Source of the DNA: Begonia masoniana
Lineage: Eukaryota > Streptophyta > Magnoliopsida > Cucurbitales > Begoniaceae
Length of the DNA: 64,000 bases
Assembly: GCA_022432975.1 (NCBI GenBank)
Contig: CM039505.1
Coordinates: forward strand, 46,668,544-46,732,543
Direction: 5' to 3'
The position numbers and the translations under genes were made by a program. Numbering within the stretch: position 1 is the stretch's first letter; each line of letters begins with the position of its first letter. Below are positions 46,895 through 60,600 of the stretch, in pieces. Under the pieces are notes generated by a model. The model searched no databases, had not been told where the DNA came from, and saw only the letters and a program-made list of their open reading frames with translations.

Positions 46895-49722
46895 TTATTG
46901 CAGGTGATTTATCTAAGACGGAGGAGGAGAAATTATTGCGTATACTTCGGACATACAAGGTGGCTATAGGGTGGACACTGTCAGATATCAAAGAAATCAG
47001 TTCTTCATTTTGCATGCATCGAATTTTAATGGAAGACGAGCATCGACCATTTGTACAGCATCCACGCCGTTTAAATCCAGCTATGAAAGAGGTTGTGCGA
47101 AAGGAAATTTTAAAGTGGTTGGATGCAGGGGTTATCTATCCGATCTCAGATAGTTCGTGGGTGAGTCCAGTGCAGTGTGTTCCAAAGAAAAGTGGGATGA
47201 CCGTGGTCAAGAATGAAAATGATGAGTTGATTGCATCCAGAACAGTAACTGGTTGGAGAATTTGTATCAATTATCGGAAGTTAAACAAGGCTACATGCAG
47301 AGATCACTTTCCATTGTCGTTTATCGATCAGATGCTAGATAGACTTGTCGGCCACGAATATTATTGTTTCCTTGATGGATATTCCGGGTATAATCAGATT
47401 GCAATTGCCCCAGAAGACCAGGAAAAGACTACATTTACCTGCCCGTATGGTACTTTTGCTTTCCGTCGGATGCCTTTCGGGTTATGCAATGCACCAGCTA
47501 CTTTTCAAAGATGCATGATGGCTATTTTCTCAGATATGGTGGAGCGATTCATAGAAATCTTCATGGATGACTTTTCAGTGTTTGGATCTTCATTCGATAC
47601 ATGTTTGAATAATCTATCCAAGGTGCTCGAAAGGTGTGTTGAGACGAATCTAGTGCATAATTGGGAGAAATGTCATTTCATGGTGAAAGAGGGAATTGTA
47701 TTGGGCCATCGTATTTCAGCACAAGGTATTGAGGTGGACCGAGCTAAAATTGTTGCTATCGAGAAGTTGCCACCGCTGACGACAGTAAAAGGAGTGCGGA
47801 GTTTTCTAGGGAATGCGGGATTCTACCGAAGGTTCATAAAAGATTTCTCTAAGATCACTAAGCCGCTATGTCAGTTATTGGAAAATGGAGTACCATTTGT
47901 TTTTACCGCAGAGTGTCTTGCAGCTTTCAATATGTTAAAGGAGAAACTTGTGTCGGCACCAATCATAGTCGCACCTGATTGGAAATTACCATTTGAAATC
48001 ATGAGTGATGCCAGTGACTTCGCAGTAGGAGCAGTTCTTGGGCAGAGAAAGGATAAAGTATTCCATACAATTTATTATGTCAGCCGCACTCTCAATCATG
48101 CCCAACTAAATTATGACACCACTGAGAAGGAATTGTTAGCAGTAGTCTTCGCATTTGACAAGTTCCGCCTATATGTTATCGGCAACAAAGTCACGATTTA
48201 TACGGATCATTCGGCTATTAAATATTTGATGGAAAAGAAGGATGCCAAGCCTCGGTTGATTCGATGGGTATTACTTCTACAAGAGTTTGATATTGTGATC
48301 AAGGACAAGAAAGGCACCGAGAATTTGGTAGCTGATCACCTATCTAGGTTGGAAACACGAGCTCATGTCTCCGATAGTGACGTTCAAATAGCTGAAGATT
48401 TCCCAGATGAAAAGATCATTGCAATTGAAATGTTACCGTGGTATGCTGATTATGTAAACTTTCTTGCCAGTGGGGTTATACCATCCGATTTGTCACATCA
48501 CCAAAAGAAGAAATTTTTCGCCAATATAAAGCGATATTATTGGGAAGAGCCGATTTTATATAAACACTGTGCAGATCAAATCATCAGACGTTGTATTCCA
48601 GAAGATGAAGTGATATCTGTATTAAAACACTTCCATTATCTGGAATGTGGCGGACACTTTGGTGGCAAACGAACAGTAGCTAAGGTACTTCACTGTGGAT
48701 TTTACTGGCCCACCTTGTTTAAAGATACGTATTCGTTTGTTGTAGCTTGTGATCGATGTCAACGGACCGGTAATATTTCTCACCGTAATGAGATGCCTTT
48801 GACTAATATTTTGGAGGTTGAGCTGTTTGATGTATGGGGTATTGAGTTTATGGGGCCGTTTCCGTCGTCGTACAACAACAAATACATTCTTTTGGCGGTG
48901 GATTATGTCTCCAAGTGGGTTGAAGCAATAGCTACGCCGACCAATGATGGCAAGGTGGTCTTGCATTTTCTGCAGAAGAATATTTTCACTCGCTTTGGAA
49001 CACCTCGAGCTATCATTAGTGACGAGGGCACTCACTTCTGCAATAGACAGTTTGAAGCACTACTCAGTAAGTATGGGGTGAAGCATCGCAAGGCGTTAGG
49101 ATACCACCCCCAATCAAACGGGCAGGCCGAAGTCTCTAATCGAGAAGTGAAGAAGATCATTGAGAAGACAGTTGCAAATTCAAGAAAAGACTGGGCTCGC
49201 AAGTTGGATGATGCTTTATGGGCGTACCGGACCGCATTTAAAACTCCTCTGGGAATGTCACCATATAGGTTGGTATTCGGGAAAGCATGTCACTTACCGG
49301 TTGAGTTGGAACACTGTGCTTTGTGGGCAATGAGGAAGCTGAATTTTGAGTTAACAGCCACAGGTCAGAAACGCATCCTGCAAATTAATGAGCTCGATGA
49401 ACTTAGAAGCAATGCGTATGAGAATTCAAAAATATATAAAGAGAAGACTAAGGCGTGGCATGACAAGCAGATCGTGAAGAAAGATCTTTCACCGGGACAG
49501 CAGGTACTTTTATTTAACTCTCGATTGAAATTGTTTCCAGGCAAGTTGAAGTTAAGATGGTCGGATCCTTTCACGGTGGTGCAAGTATTCTCTCATGGAG
49601 CTGTTGAGTTACGAGGAGCCGATGAAACAACATTCAAAGTAAACGGACAACGAGTGAAGCCATATTTTGGCGGAAATATTCCAAGTGACTCTTCCGTCAC
49701 TCAACTCATACCCGAAGCGTGA
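46895..49722 (+). CDS. Athila reverse transcriptase, RNase H and integrase (open frame, partial gene)
   Basis: This is the downstream part of the interrupted gag-pol gene, open for 941 codons from the LTR edge to a stop at 49720-49722. [33 protein letters not shown] (catalytic Asp pair, about 47570). RNase [25 protein letters not shown]. Integrase: zinc finger (H...GGHF...CDRCQRTG), core with [16 protein letters not shown] and SNREVKK. The first core position is Glu where Athila proteins normally have Asp (GIDFMG), which may impair integration. As it stands it lacks gag/protease upstream, because of the solo LTR, and has no natural start. This is a plant retrotransposon, not a host gene. Confidence 0.9.
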
Positions 49723-50176
49723 ATTTGGTCCAACGTCAGGCTAAAGATGGTAAATTAAGCACTTGGTGGGAGGTAACCCATTGATTTTAGTTTTATTAGC
49801 GTCGAGTCGAGTTCATTGTTTATTTTAATTGATTTATTGAGTTTTTTCTTTCTTTTTTCTGATTTTATGTTTTAGTTTTCTATAAAAAGAAAAAAATAAA
49901 AATAAAAATAAAAATAAAAAAAATAAAAACAAAGGGTAAACGGTGAAAAGCAGAAAGCTTTTCACCCTTCACCGTGTTCGCCTCATCCTTCAGCGACGAC
50001 ACCCGACCTTCTCTCGGCGATCCCCTTCCCAATCGTTCGGCTGAAACCCTCCATCGCCCTCTTCACCCTTTTTCGTAGTCCCCTTCGCCGGCATTCAGTC
50101 CGAACGCCCTCTTTATTGCCGAAGCTCAGTATTTGGCGTGCAGCAACTCATTCCTAGGCGGACGTGTGACAATTAC
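49723..50176 (+). other. Athila spacer between pol and the third ORF
   Basis: It has an A-rich stretch (49885-49930) and then GC-richer sequence. No frame is supported before the ATG at 50177. Confidence 0.5.
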
Positions 50177-50266
50177 CAATGCCTCTCAAACGTAAACAAG
50201 CGTTGACCAGCCCCACCTCCTCTAGTGCAATCCAAAACTCCTTCCTCAATGCTGAAGCAGAGAATT

Positions 50267-52136
50267 TGTGACGACCCTTAAACTATTCCTAATTTTTCCG
50301 TAATTATTTTTTTTTATACTTAATTCTATACGAACCTTAAGTTAAACATTTAAACGGAGAACCGTTTGAAAATCTTTTGAATCGAGATTGGAACCGGAAT
50401 GAAAATTGTTTAAAAACTTTCCTAAATGAATTAACATAAATCTGAAAACAATTAATATAAACATTAAAAACAAATGAAAACCGTCGGCCGAGGAGGGAGG
50501 GACAAAAGGGGGAATTCCCCTTAAAAATGTAGGGGCGATCGATCGCCCATTTCAGGCGATCGATCGCTAGTTGTAAAATGGAGGGACAATCACGATCACC
50601 TCGCGATCGTTCACCAGGCGATCGATCGCCTCGCGATTGTTCACCAGGCGATCGATCGCCCACCTTTGGGCGATCGATCGCCACACGCTCTGGAAATTTC
50701 CAGAGCGTGGCGATCCTTCACGGTGACTGATCGCCACTCCTGGCGATCGGTCGCCACCCTCTCTGCCTCCCTCCATCTTCTTCTTCTTCTTCTTTTTTTC
50801 CTCTTTTCCATTCTTTTCTTTTTCCTCTTCCAACCATTTTTCTTCCCACCCATACATCCTAACAATCACAATACACTCACCCATATCCTCATCTTTTTCA
50901 CACTTCATCAGTCATCCAAGATAAACGACTCAAAACACATTTAAAACGAAATATATTTTCATGAAAACAAACTGCATGGATATGTTTAAAAACCGAACAT
51001 ATCCCTATTATCAAACATTTTACAAAACAAGTTTCTAAAACGTTTAAAAACACTTCAGAATGTAAACCTATCAACTAGTCAGAACCAAACATCCTAAAAT
51101 GTTCTAACTATACATTTTTATACTAACCATCAAATCCCAAAAATACATACACACGTCCCCACGGGTCAAAACGCACCGACTGCCCAGCGCACTCCCATAG
51201 ACCATCTTCCATCAACTACATCATTCCTCGAGTGGAGGGATCTCGTCTCGTCCTCACCTATGTCAAGATCACCTACACCATACAAACAATCTATGAGATA
51301 AAAATCTCAGCAAGCTTCGTAAATGTAAATGCATGCTGTGCATATGAGTTTATAAATCATGCAACATTTTCTTATCTTTACATAGGTTGTCATCAAGATC
51401 TCAACCCCCTAAATGGAGAGGGTATATCCTGTGGATGGACTACCCTTTCCACCTAGAGGAGGGGGGGTACATGCTTGCAACACGCACAGCCATGCCTGAG
51501 CCCCACCTCGCATGACCATAAACATACATCAATTCATATTAGATGTGGTATTGTGACAGACCCGTAATCGATTCACACAATAGATCAATAGCCCCCTTTC
51601 AGGCCACATCGCCATTTTCTTTAAAACATAGTGCGAAAATTTATTTTCATGCTCCTTTAAAATACGTGATGCGTGAACAATTTATAACATAATTAAACAT
51701 GCATCATACGTACCATCAAGACAATAAAAGCAATTAAAGACATAACCTATAAACGACTAAACCTAACTACCCATTAACGTTTAATACGTCAATATATCCA
51801 CAACTACGATAAACCTATCGATTTCGAATCCTAAATCACGTTTTTAACGAAACTCTAAACGAACCCTAATCGTTTAAACTCCGTAAAAACCGAAACAAAC
51901 TTTGCTAAAATCTTAGAATCGTACCTAGGGTCGAGTTTGGCGAAGAAAACACGAAGAAAATGAGACGATCGGAGGACGAATCGTTGGAGAGGAGTGATCG
52001 CCTTGAGGGAACGCCGGAGAACGCAAAGGAGGGAGAAGGAATCGTGACTTGCTGGAGAAGAAGAGAAAAATGAGGTTTTTAATATAATTTTTGGCTTGGT
52101 AATTTACCATTTTACCCTTGAGGGACCGGAGTGACA
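50267..52136. mobile_element. LTR-like insertion in the Athila third ORF, ends uncertain
   Basis: The left edge TGTGACGACCC and right edge GGAGTGACA fit an LTR's TG...CA ends, and the host frame is interrupted here. However the flanks (GAATT and GAGAT) do not match, so no target duplication is proven. It contains GGCGATCGATCGCC-type palindromes (50535-50755) and pyrimidine tracts, and no retroelement protein. Confidence 0.6.
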
Positions 52137-52944
52137 GAGATATCCTCGCCATGCTCCAGCTACGAAATTGGGGCGACGTAGCTGTTTTGGGAGGTGATGC
52201 AAATTCTAGTGTCATTCGGGAATTTTATGTCAATCTGAAAGCTTCAAAATTGATGCACCGGTCACCGTCCGCAATAAAGTGATCGATTTCTCAGCTGAGG
52301 TGATTAACGCAAAGTTTGGGTTGCCAAACATTCCGGAGGATGAGTTTCACGCATTATTGGCTGTTGGACCCAACTATGATGAGATTCTACGAGAGTTGGG
52401 CCAATACACTGCCGCGTTATTTAGTCCCGAGCAGTTTGAATAGATATCCTCAAGCCTGGTGCAGGTTCATCCGGTGTAATCTTATGCCAACCTGTCAAAA
52501 GACCGAGTTTACAAGAGACCGTGCAGTGTTGCTTTACTGCATCTTAAAAGGAAAAGCGATTAATGTAGGGCGGATTATACACAACAACATCGCGGAATAC
52601 CGTAAGCACACTGTGACCGCCGCCCACATTCATCCGGTCTTGATCACACATCTTTGTGTTGCCAAGCACGTGTCGATGAGCTCTGATGACGAACCATGGG
52701 TCCAGCAATCTATCTTTGGCTCATCCAACATATAGAGAATAGCCAATTGGCCTCATGGTCAAGCTCGTCCTGATGGGTTGGGATTTATTGAAGATCAGCC
52801 TGATACGGAGGTTCCTCCTCAACCCATGCTTGCCCCTCGTCTAACGAAAGGATATCCGTCCCATTACGTACCTAGACTTCGACGAAGCGACGCTGATGCT
52901 CGCCTTAAAAGGCGTTATGAAACGCAGGGGTCTGATCCCACTAC

Positions 52945-53968
52945 TAGGGGTGTGCAAACCGAACCGAAACCGGTGAACCGAACCGGAACCGTTGAATTAG
53001 GTTCGGTTCGGATCGGTTTTGAGCCCCCGAAAACCGGACTTCGGTTTGGCATTGGTCAAAACCGACTAATTCGGTTCGGTTATCGGTTTGGATTGGTGAA
53101 ACCGATCAAAACCGAACCGAACCGTTGCCGATTAAAATTCACTCAAAAGTGAAGAGCGAAGCGAACTAGACCTAAATCACGATTCTTCACAGTGAGTGGT
53201 GAAGGAGGTTGGTGGTGGCATTTAATGAGTGTCTTCATTGCAGTCTGGTTTGTTTGGCTGTTTCTCTCTCGTGTTCTTACGTTATACGTTATTACAACAG
53301 ATTTCTTTCAAACCAATGTATTTCTGTGTCATTTAGTCTCCTGCCAGTCTTCTGAGATCCAGAAGATGATCAAAGCTAGTGTTTGTTTTTGTTTTGAATG
53401 GCAGGTTTTGAGGTGGCTGGGGTGGCGTGCTGTGCGACGGGGACGTTTGAAATGAGCTATCTGTGCAATCAGCAAAGTCCATTCACATGCAGAGATGCGA
53501 GTAAATGTGTTTTGGGATGCATTTCATCCCACTGAGAAAACTAATAGAATTATTGTGGATCATTTAATGGATGCTCTTCGGGCTGCCTTCCATTGATGAA
53601 CTCACTCCTTCCACCATTATAAAACAAAGGCTAATTGTCAATTTAAAACCCTTTATTTTAAGGGTACCTGTATCCGATATCTTTTGTATTTTAAATTTCC
53701 TCAATTTAAACCGCTTTCTTTTGAAACCTTCATCAATTTAAGCCTTGCTGAAAATGTCGCCGTTATTCCTAAATAACCCAGCATATAAATTTTCAGTTCC
53801 CCAAAACCGAAACCGAACCGGAACCGAACCGAAACTTTCGGTTCGGTTTAGGTTCGGTTTTGGTATGTAAAAACACCGGTTTCGATTCGGTAAATCCAAA
53901 ACCGAAACTGATCGGTTCGGTTCGATTCCTCCCCAAAACCGAACCGAAACCGGTTTTGCACACCCCTA
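52945..53968. mobile_element. Nonautonomous hAT element with exact 8-bp target duplication
   Basis: The ends are TAGGGGTGTGCAAA and TTTGCACACCCCTA, perfect inverted repeats, flanked by CCCACTAC (52937-52944 and 53969-53976). Subterminal regions are dense in AACCGAACCG/CGGTTCGGTT. There is no transposase; the 1024-bp element must be moved in trans. The interior (53150-53600) has a short open frame at 53192-53455 without recognised domain and could be a captured host fragment. Confidence 0.95.
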
Positions 53969-54271
53969 CCCACTACCTTCGGCGCCTCTTCTTCATCTGC
54001 TGAGCCACCTCCTTCTCATGCTCCAGATGATATTAAGCAGATGTTCGAAGCTCTAGCCCTTGGTCAAAAACGTTTGGGGCACCGCATTACCGATCTTCAA
54101 GCGCGTGATTTGAAGTGTTCACTTTATGAAGCGCAATATATGGCCGCTTTCAATGCTCATCACGGATTTTCTGCACAGTCCACTCCTCCTTTCCCCATGT
54201 ATCTGGATCACCTATCTCAGCCATACGACCCTCCACAAGAGGACGATGATGATCTTTTCGACTCTTTATAA

Positions 54272-55783
54272 GGTACGCTGTTTCACTCTCGCCTTTCCAT
54301 TTTTTTTATATGCTTTTGTATCCATTGCGGACAATGCAGATTTTAAGTTTGGGGGTGTTGGGGTGAACTTTAGCGTACTTTCTATTTAGCCAAAACTTTT
54401 TGTGGTCTTATTGTCTGGATTGTTGATTTGATGTGTCAATGACTGAATTTGTGATTTCATGTATGTCTTTGCTTCTTGGATAGCTCTGAATATTTAGAAC
54501 TTGTGATAATTGCATTGACTCTGGTTTATTTTGAGATTCTCATCTTATTGCGCACGTGTTCATTTTCTTTTGACTTAATTTATTAGTCATAGCTCATGTA
54601 GTCTATAGAGAGTGAACCAAACATAGTAAGGGAGCGATTGAGTTCAAATACTGTAAGTGAGAGCACCTCCAGTTAAAGCAGTGAGAGACAGTGAGAAATG
54701 AATCCTTTTTAGTTTTGCCCTGCATCCGCGAAAGAGAAACTTGGTTTAGCACGATAAAAGAATGACTTAGGCCATTGTTTGAATCGTTTGAGCCTTTTTG
54801 AACACACCATTTTTGTGTCTGTTATTGACACCCATAGTCACCTCATTGAGCTTATGATTGACCATTTCATTTGTTACCGTTATTTGAGCCTACCTTAAAA
54901 CTATTTTGCCTATCTGACCTAAAGAGCACTGGGTTATTATTTTTGGTCGAGGGAGAATAGGAGAAAAGGATGGCGAGGTCTAACAAGAACTCCTTTGTCT
55001 TATGATTTATATGTATTGTTTTCTGTTGTCCTTTCTCTATTCTTGTTGCTGTAAAGGAAAAAAAAAAAAGGAAAGACGTCAAAGACGCCTAAAAAAAAAA
55101 TTGCAAAAGTTCAATTGTTAGTTTTCAATTCTGTTTATGTTGTTTAAATTTTAGTGAAATAATGACAAAGGAGTTAAAATGGGTAACTGTGAGTTAAATA
55201 AGTTTGGGGGTGAGAGAAAAGGAAGTGTGAGCAAATCTTATTGAGCGAGAAAGAGTGGAAGAAAATTTTGAGTGGTTGAGATAAGGAAGGATGAATAGTG
55301 CTCTCTAATTAGCCTGTGATTTCTAAAATTTCATACCTTTTAACCTGGCTGAACGTTACAAACCGAATGAAAGTCCTATCAACTTTTGTTTTGTTTTACT
55401 GATTCTCATTACTAGTGAATAATGGGCAAAGCTGGAGAATGATCAGAGTGATTTGAGTGTTCTTAAGAGTGTGTGCCTTTACCTTAGACACTTGTGCTAA
55501 TCTATCAAATTAAGAAAATTGGGCATGAACACACACACACGAGGAACTCTTAATAAGCTAGTGTTGATGTTTTATTACAAGTTACTAATTGCAAAGAGTT
55601 TATCTCAGATGTTTTGGTATAAATGTGTCACGCTGAGACGAATTATTGAAAATTGCGATCTAGATTGTTTGAACATGATGTTTTGGCTATTCATTTTGAT
55701 TGAGGATGGGGATATATATAATGCCTTTAATCGTATTGATTTCTTTTCGCTTGAGAACACGCTTTCGTTCAAGATTGGGGGTG
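54272..55783. other. Athila 3' noncoding region and polypurine tract
   Basis: About 1.5 kb with GTTTGGGGGTG-like purine runs (54346, 55203, 55775). The last, AGATTGGGGGTG, directly precedes the 3' LTR and is the polypurine tract. The recurring GTTTGGGGGTG is typical of Athila 3' regions. No protein is supported. Confidence 0.75.
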
Positions 55784-57229
55784 TGATAAGTGTGTATTTT
55801 GCACACTTATTTGTGCTTTTCATTCTTGTTTCGATTAGTTTTTCCTTGAGCGTTTGAGTTTATTTGATGTTGTTAGTGAGATTGTGGAGGTGAGTTGAGT
55901 TTTAACAGATAATGGCAGATTTGGGTTCGAAATAGGAAGTAAAGAGACAAAAAGGAAGAAAAGAAGAAAAGCCGATCACGATCGATCGGGATCATACCAC
56001 GATCGATCGTGATCCACAAAATCAACAAAGAAAAAGTCCAGAGCCGGCCCGATCGATCGGGCATTGTCCACGATCGATCGTGATTCGAGAAAGTTTGCAA
56101 CAAAAATTCCAGAGACGGCCCGATCGATCGGGCATTGTACCACGATCGATCGGGATCAGCAAAAATTTCATTCCTCAAGATCAGCGTAACCACGATCGAT
56201 CGGGATCATACCGCGATCGATCGTGGGTGCGGGAAATATTAAAATTAAATTTTTATACTTATTGATCGGATTGATCTCGGCCGTTGATTGATGGACCGCG
56301 GCCCTAATTCGAACAAAGATAAAAGTCTGAAGATGGAGCAAGAGAAAGAGAGAACGAAACGGAGAGAAAAACCCTACGAAGACATCGGAATCCGGATCGA
56401 AGCAAAAAGCGAGGAATGGAGGCACTTGACAGCAATTCTGAGTTTTTGTTTCTTCTCTTTTCTTCTAGCATGAACTATTTTATTTTCTCTAAAGTTTTCT
56501 TTAATTTTATCATGAACTAAGTTTTCTGTTCTAGAGTTTCGACGTAACTTTATTATGAATATTTATTTTCTTAATTCAAGTTTTTAGTTTTCTATTTCTT
56601 TTCTGTGTTGAATAATCTATTCTGAACTTAATGTTTAGCTTTGCTTGATCACCAAAACTAAGAATTTAGAGTTAATTCGGAATGCGAGAGCGGAGAATTT
56701 AACCGTGCATTTAATATCTTGCCTTAAAAAGAACCCTAGACTAGAGATAGTTAAGGCGTTTGAGTGGTAATTCAATTTCTTACTCTTAATGTATTCAATT
56801 GATTATAGGGTTAGAAACCAAGAGGTAATAACACATCAATTGAGTAAGTTTATTAATACTCGAGAGAGTTTAATAAATAACATAGTGAAATAACCATCAA
56901 CACGAAGGAATAAGAATTAATTACTTGAATTAGTTTTACTAAATAGGATTAGCTAAGTGAAATCGAAACCCTGAAAATTTTCTCATCACAAAATCTTAAC
57001 TTTTTACATTCGAATCTGTTATTTAAATTGTTTGATTTATTTTAATTGAATTATTTTAGTTTAATAACCAAAATCATCACACATATTGTTTGAATATTGT
57101 TTTTCAAAATAAGCTAAAAGTTAGATATTCTATACTTAACATCATTATTCCTCGTGGGACCGACACTCGTGCTTGCACATACTCTACTACTTTTGCGACA
57201 CGTGTACTTGCGTGTAATTTTTCGCAACA
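55784..57229 (+). repeat. 3' LTR of the Athila element
   Basis: Near-identical to 40841-42285, with scattered substitutions. The CGATCGATCG palindromes are somewhat better preserved here than in the 5' LTR. Confidence 0.95.
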
Positions 57230-57620
57230 CCCGTCACATGAGTATGTATTTCTCACCGATGGAGTAGAACCCGAGAGTTTTCAAGAAGCATTGGAAGATG
57301 AAAACAAAAAAGAATGGATGGATGCCATGAAGGATGAGATACAATCCCTTCGTGAGAATAACACTTTCGAGCTAATAAAGTTGCCTAAGGGCAAGAAGGC
57401 TTTGAAAAATAGATGAGTGTATTGATTGAAGCAAGATGAACATACTTCACAACCTCGATACAAAGCTCTGTTGGTAGTTAGAGGCTTCTCGCAAAGAAAA
57501 TGTATTGATTTTGGAGAGATTTTTCCTCCCGTAGTGAAAATGCAATCCATTCGTGTTGTTCTTGGTTTAGCCGCTAGTCTTAACCTATAGGTTGAACAAA
57601 TGGATGTGAAGACAACTTTT
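57230..57620 (+). pseudogene. Copia reverse transcriptase, first part
   Basis: The frame continues from 40840 through the CCCGT site into HEYVFLTDGVEPESFQEALE and WMDAMKDEIQSL, the conserved start of copia RT. A stop follows near 57415 and another near 57590. It reads DVKTTF at the right edge, where the 57621-62201 LTR is inserted. Confidence 0.9.
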
Positions 57621-60600
57621 TGTAACACCCGAGATTTTTTCCTCAAGGTGTATTGCTTTAGATAGTTATGGATCTTAGAATTTTCTAAATTAGAAATGAA
57701 AAATTTGAGAGTCAATTTATAGAAATTTAACGAGTTATTTAATTTATTAAAAACTTGGGATTTTATTTGGAAGAGGATTTCTAAAATTTTTAGGTCGAGT
57801 GGACGCGAACTTAACGGAATTACGGAAGTTCAAACATCTGAGGGCAAATTAGTAATTTAGCTTAAATAAAAGAAAATAACATTTAATTTTTATATTAAAA
57901 ACAGAATGGCTTCGCTAAGAAGCCATTCTGTTTTCTTCAGCCGAGCTCCCGACGAGAGGGAGAACCCGAGCAGCGTCCATGCTCCGGCGATCACCGCCGA
58001 TTTCTGAGGTTTTCCTGTCAGACGACAGCGGCGAGCGCGGCGAGCGAGTTCCGGCCTGTCTTCGCGCACAAACAGTCGGGTAAGCTCGATTTCCCCTGTT
58101 TTCCTCTCTGTTCGAGGCCGTGAGTGACGAGCCAGTTTTGGCTCCGATCACCGGCGGTTTCTGGTTGTTTCCGGCGTGGGTTTGTCGACCCTTGGGTCGG
58201 CTTTCATCGTCTGGCCTTGATGAGCCCATTTGGGCGAAAAATTAGAGAGCCCGATTGGGGCATTTCAGGTTTTGGTGTGTGTAGCTCGGGATTTTTGTTA
58301 GTTTAGGCTAATTGAGGGTGTGGGGGATTGATTGGTGATGAATTAGGCGAAAATTGATGAAAAATCAAAATAGAGAAAATTCCGGTTAAAGGGCAGATTC
58401 GGGTTTTTTAATTTTTGACCTAGCTACGGTCGTTTGTTTTCAAATACTTTTAGCAGGTTAAAATAGGTTATTAGAGGAGTACGTGACCGTTGGAATCGTT
58501 CGATTCTGATAACCGACGCAAAAGTTACGCGAGTTCGAAGTTTTGGGTCGGTTTTTACCGAACCCAAATTAGTGGCCTGTTTAGTTAGGTTTTAGTTGGA
58601 TTAGGCTAGAAGTAGTAGTTTGGGAGTAATTGGTGAATGTAGCCTGGATTTTAATTAAGTTTGAATATTTGTCGTAGGTCGAGCCGTAGGTGGACAGGTA
58701 ACCGAATATCCTCGGCTAGCTAGGACGTCAGGTAAGTAATGGATTGTATGTTTTGTCGCCTTCGGGCCTACACCACGGAACGGTAGGATTTATTGTTTTT
58801 ATTGTTTGATAGTGTGTTGTTTTATAGTGCGGAAATGAATTGCTTGGTTGTTGTTGTTGGGGTTGAGTGTTGTGTGAGTGGCATGTGTTATGTTTATATT
58901 GTTTGGGGTTTGATAGTTGTGTTGTTTATATGGAGTATGATTTATTGTTTGATAATTGTGTTGTTGTGTTTGGTGTTTGGTGTTTGAGTATTATGTGAGT
59001 GGCATGAGTTGTGTTTCAACTACGAAAATAAGTGTTGGGGTATGATGTGAATGGTATGCATGAAATGTGTAAGGAAGCAGGAGTTAAATGCCTCGATGTT
59101 AAAGTGCATGACGCACTAGAGAATTTAACGTCTCGATGTTAAGTGCAGTGGCACTAGAGAGTTAAATGCCTCAGTTAAAGTGCAAGTGGCACTAGAGAGT
59201 TAAATGCCTCGATGTTAAAGTGCATGACGCACTAGAGGATTTAACGTCTCGATGTTAAAGTGCAAGTGGCACTAGAGAGTTAAATGCCTCGATGTTAAAG
59301 TGCAGGAAGCACTAGAGAGTTAAATGCCTCGATGTTAAAGTGCATGACGCACTAGAGGATTTAACGTCTCGATGTTAAAGTGCATGACGCACTAGAGGAT
59401 TTAACGTCTCGATGTTAAAGTGCATGACGCACTAGAGGATTTAACGTCTCGATGTTAAAGTGCAGGAAGCACTAGAGAGTTAAATGCCTCGATGTTAAAG
59501 TGCATGACGCACTAGAGGATTTAACGTCTCGATGTTAAAGTGCAAGTGGCACTAGAGAGTTAAATGTCTCGATGTTAAAGTGCAAGTGGCACTAGAGAGT
59601 TATATGCCTCGATGTTAAAGTGCATGACGCACTAGAGGATTTAACGTCTCGATGTTAAAGTGCATGACGCACTAGAGGATTTAACGTCTCGATGTTAAAG
59701 TGCAAGTGGCACTAGAGAGTTAAATGCCTCGATGTTAAAGTGCAGGAAGCACTAGAGAGTTAAATGCCTCGATGTTAAAGTGCATGACGCACTAGAGGAT
59801 TTAACGTCTCGATGTTAAAGTGCATGACGCACTAGAGGATTTAACGTCTCGATGTTAAAGTGCATGACGCACTAGAGGATTTAACGTCTCGATGTTAAAG
59901 TGCAAGTGGCACTAGAGAGTTAAATGCCTCGATGTTAAAGTGCATGACGCACTAGAGGATTTAACGTCTCGATGTTAAAGTGCAAGTGGCACTAGAGAGT
60001 TAAATGCCTCGATGTTAAAGTGCATGACGCACTAGAGGATTTAACGTCTCGATGTTAAAGTGCATGACGTACTAGAGGATTTAACGTCTCGATGTTAAAG
60101 TGCAGGTAGCCCTAGATGGTTGAACGCCTAGGTGTTAAAGTGCAGGAAGCACTAGAGAGTTAAATGCCTCGATGTTAAAGTGCATGACGCACTAGAGGAT
60201 TTAACGTCTCGATGTTAAAGTGCAAGTGGCACTAGAGAGTTAAATGCCTCGATGTTAAAGTGCATGACGCACTAGAGGATTTAACGTCTCGATGTTAAAG
60301 TGCAGGAAGCACTAGAGAGTTAAATGCCTCGATGTTAAAGTGCATGACGCACTAGAGGATTTAACGTCTCGATGTTAAAGTGCAAGTGGCACTAGAGAGT
60401 TAAATGCCTCGGTGTTAAAGTGCAGGAAGCACTAGAGAGTTAAATGCCTCGATGTTAAAGTGCAGGAAGCACTAGAGAGTTAAATGCCTCGATGTTAAAG
60501 TGCATGACGCACTAGAGGATTTAACGTCTCGATGTTAAAGTGCAAGTGGCACTAGAGAGTTAAATGCCTCGATGTTAAAGTGCAAGTGGCACTAGAGAGT

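Larger units (their letters stand above)
50177..54271 (+). pseudogene. Athila third ORF (putative plant transposon protein), split and frameshifted
   Basis: Starts at ATG 50177 (MPLKRKQAL) and is broken at 50267 by an LTR-like insertion. From 52137 it shows VIREFYVNLK, VIDFSAEVINAKFGLP, WCRFIRCNLMPT and GKAINVGRII, the pattern of the 'putative plant transposon protein' domain found downstream of pol in Athila elements, across at least two frame changes and stops (about 52225, 52440). A hAT interrupts it at 52945-53968. The C-terminal part (MFEALALGQKRLGHRI ... DDDDLFDSL) ends at 54271. Its function is unknown. I see no signal peptide or membrane anchor that would make it envelope-like. Confidence 0.75.
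40841..57229 (+). mobile_element. Athila-type Ty3 retrotransposon, complete with LTRs, target duplication CCCGT
   Basis: The LTRs are 40841-42285 and 55784-57229 (1445 and 1446 bp, a few percent different by eye). CCCGT lies on both sides (40836-40840 and 57230-57234), within the copia coding frame. The tRNA-Asp-type primer site, a gag-pol frame, a third ORF and the polypurine tract are all present. Later insertions are an LTR at 44829-46894, an LTR-like block at 50267-52136 and a hAT at 52945-53968. Without these the element would be about 11.4 kb, normal for Athila. Confidence 0.95.

Noticed and set aside
50177..54271. Retroviral envelope gene in the Athila element
   Set aside because: The recognisable part matches the plant transposon-associated domain. 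I find no signal peptide, cleavage site or membrane anchor.
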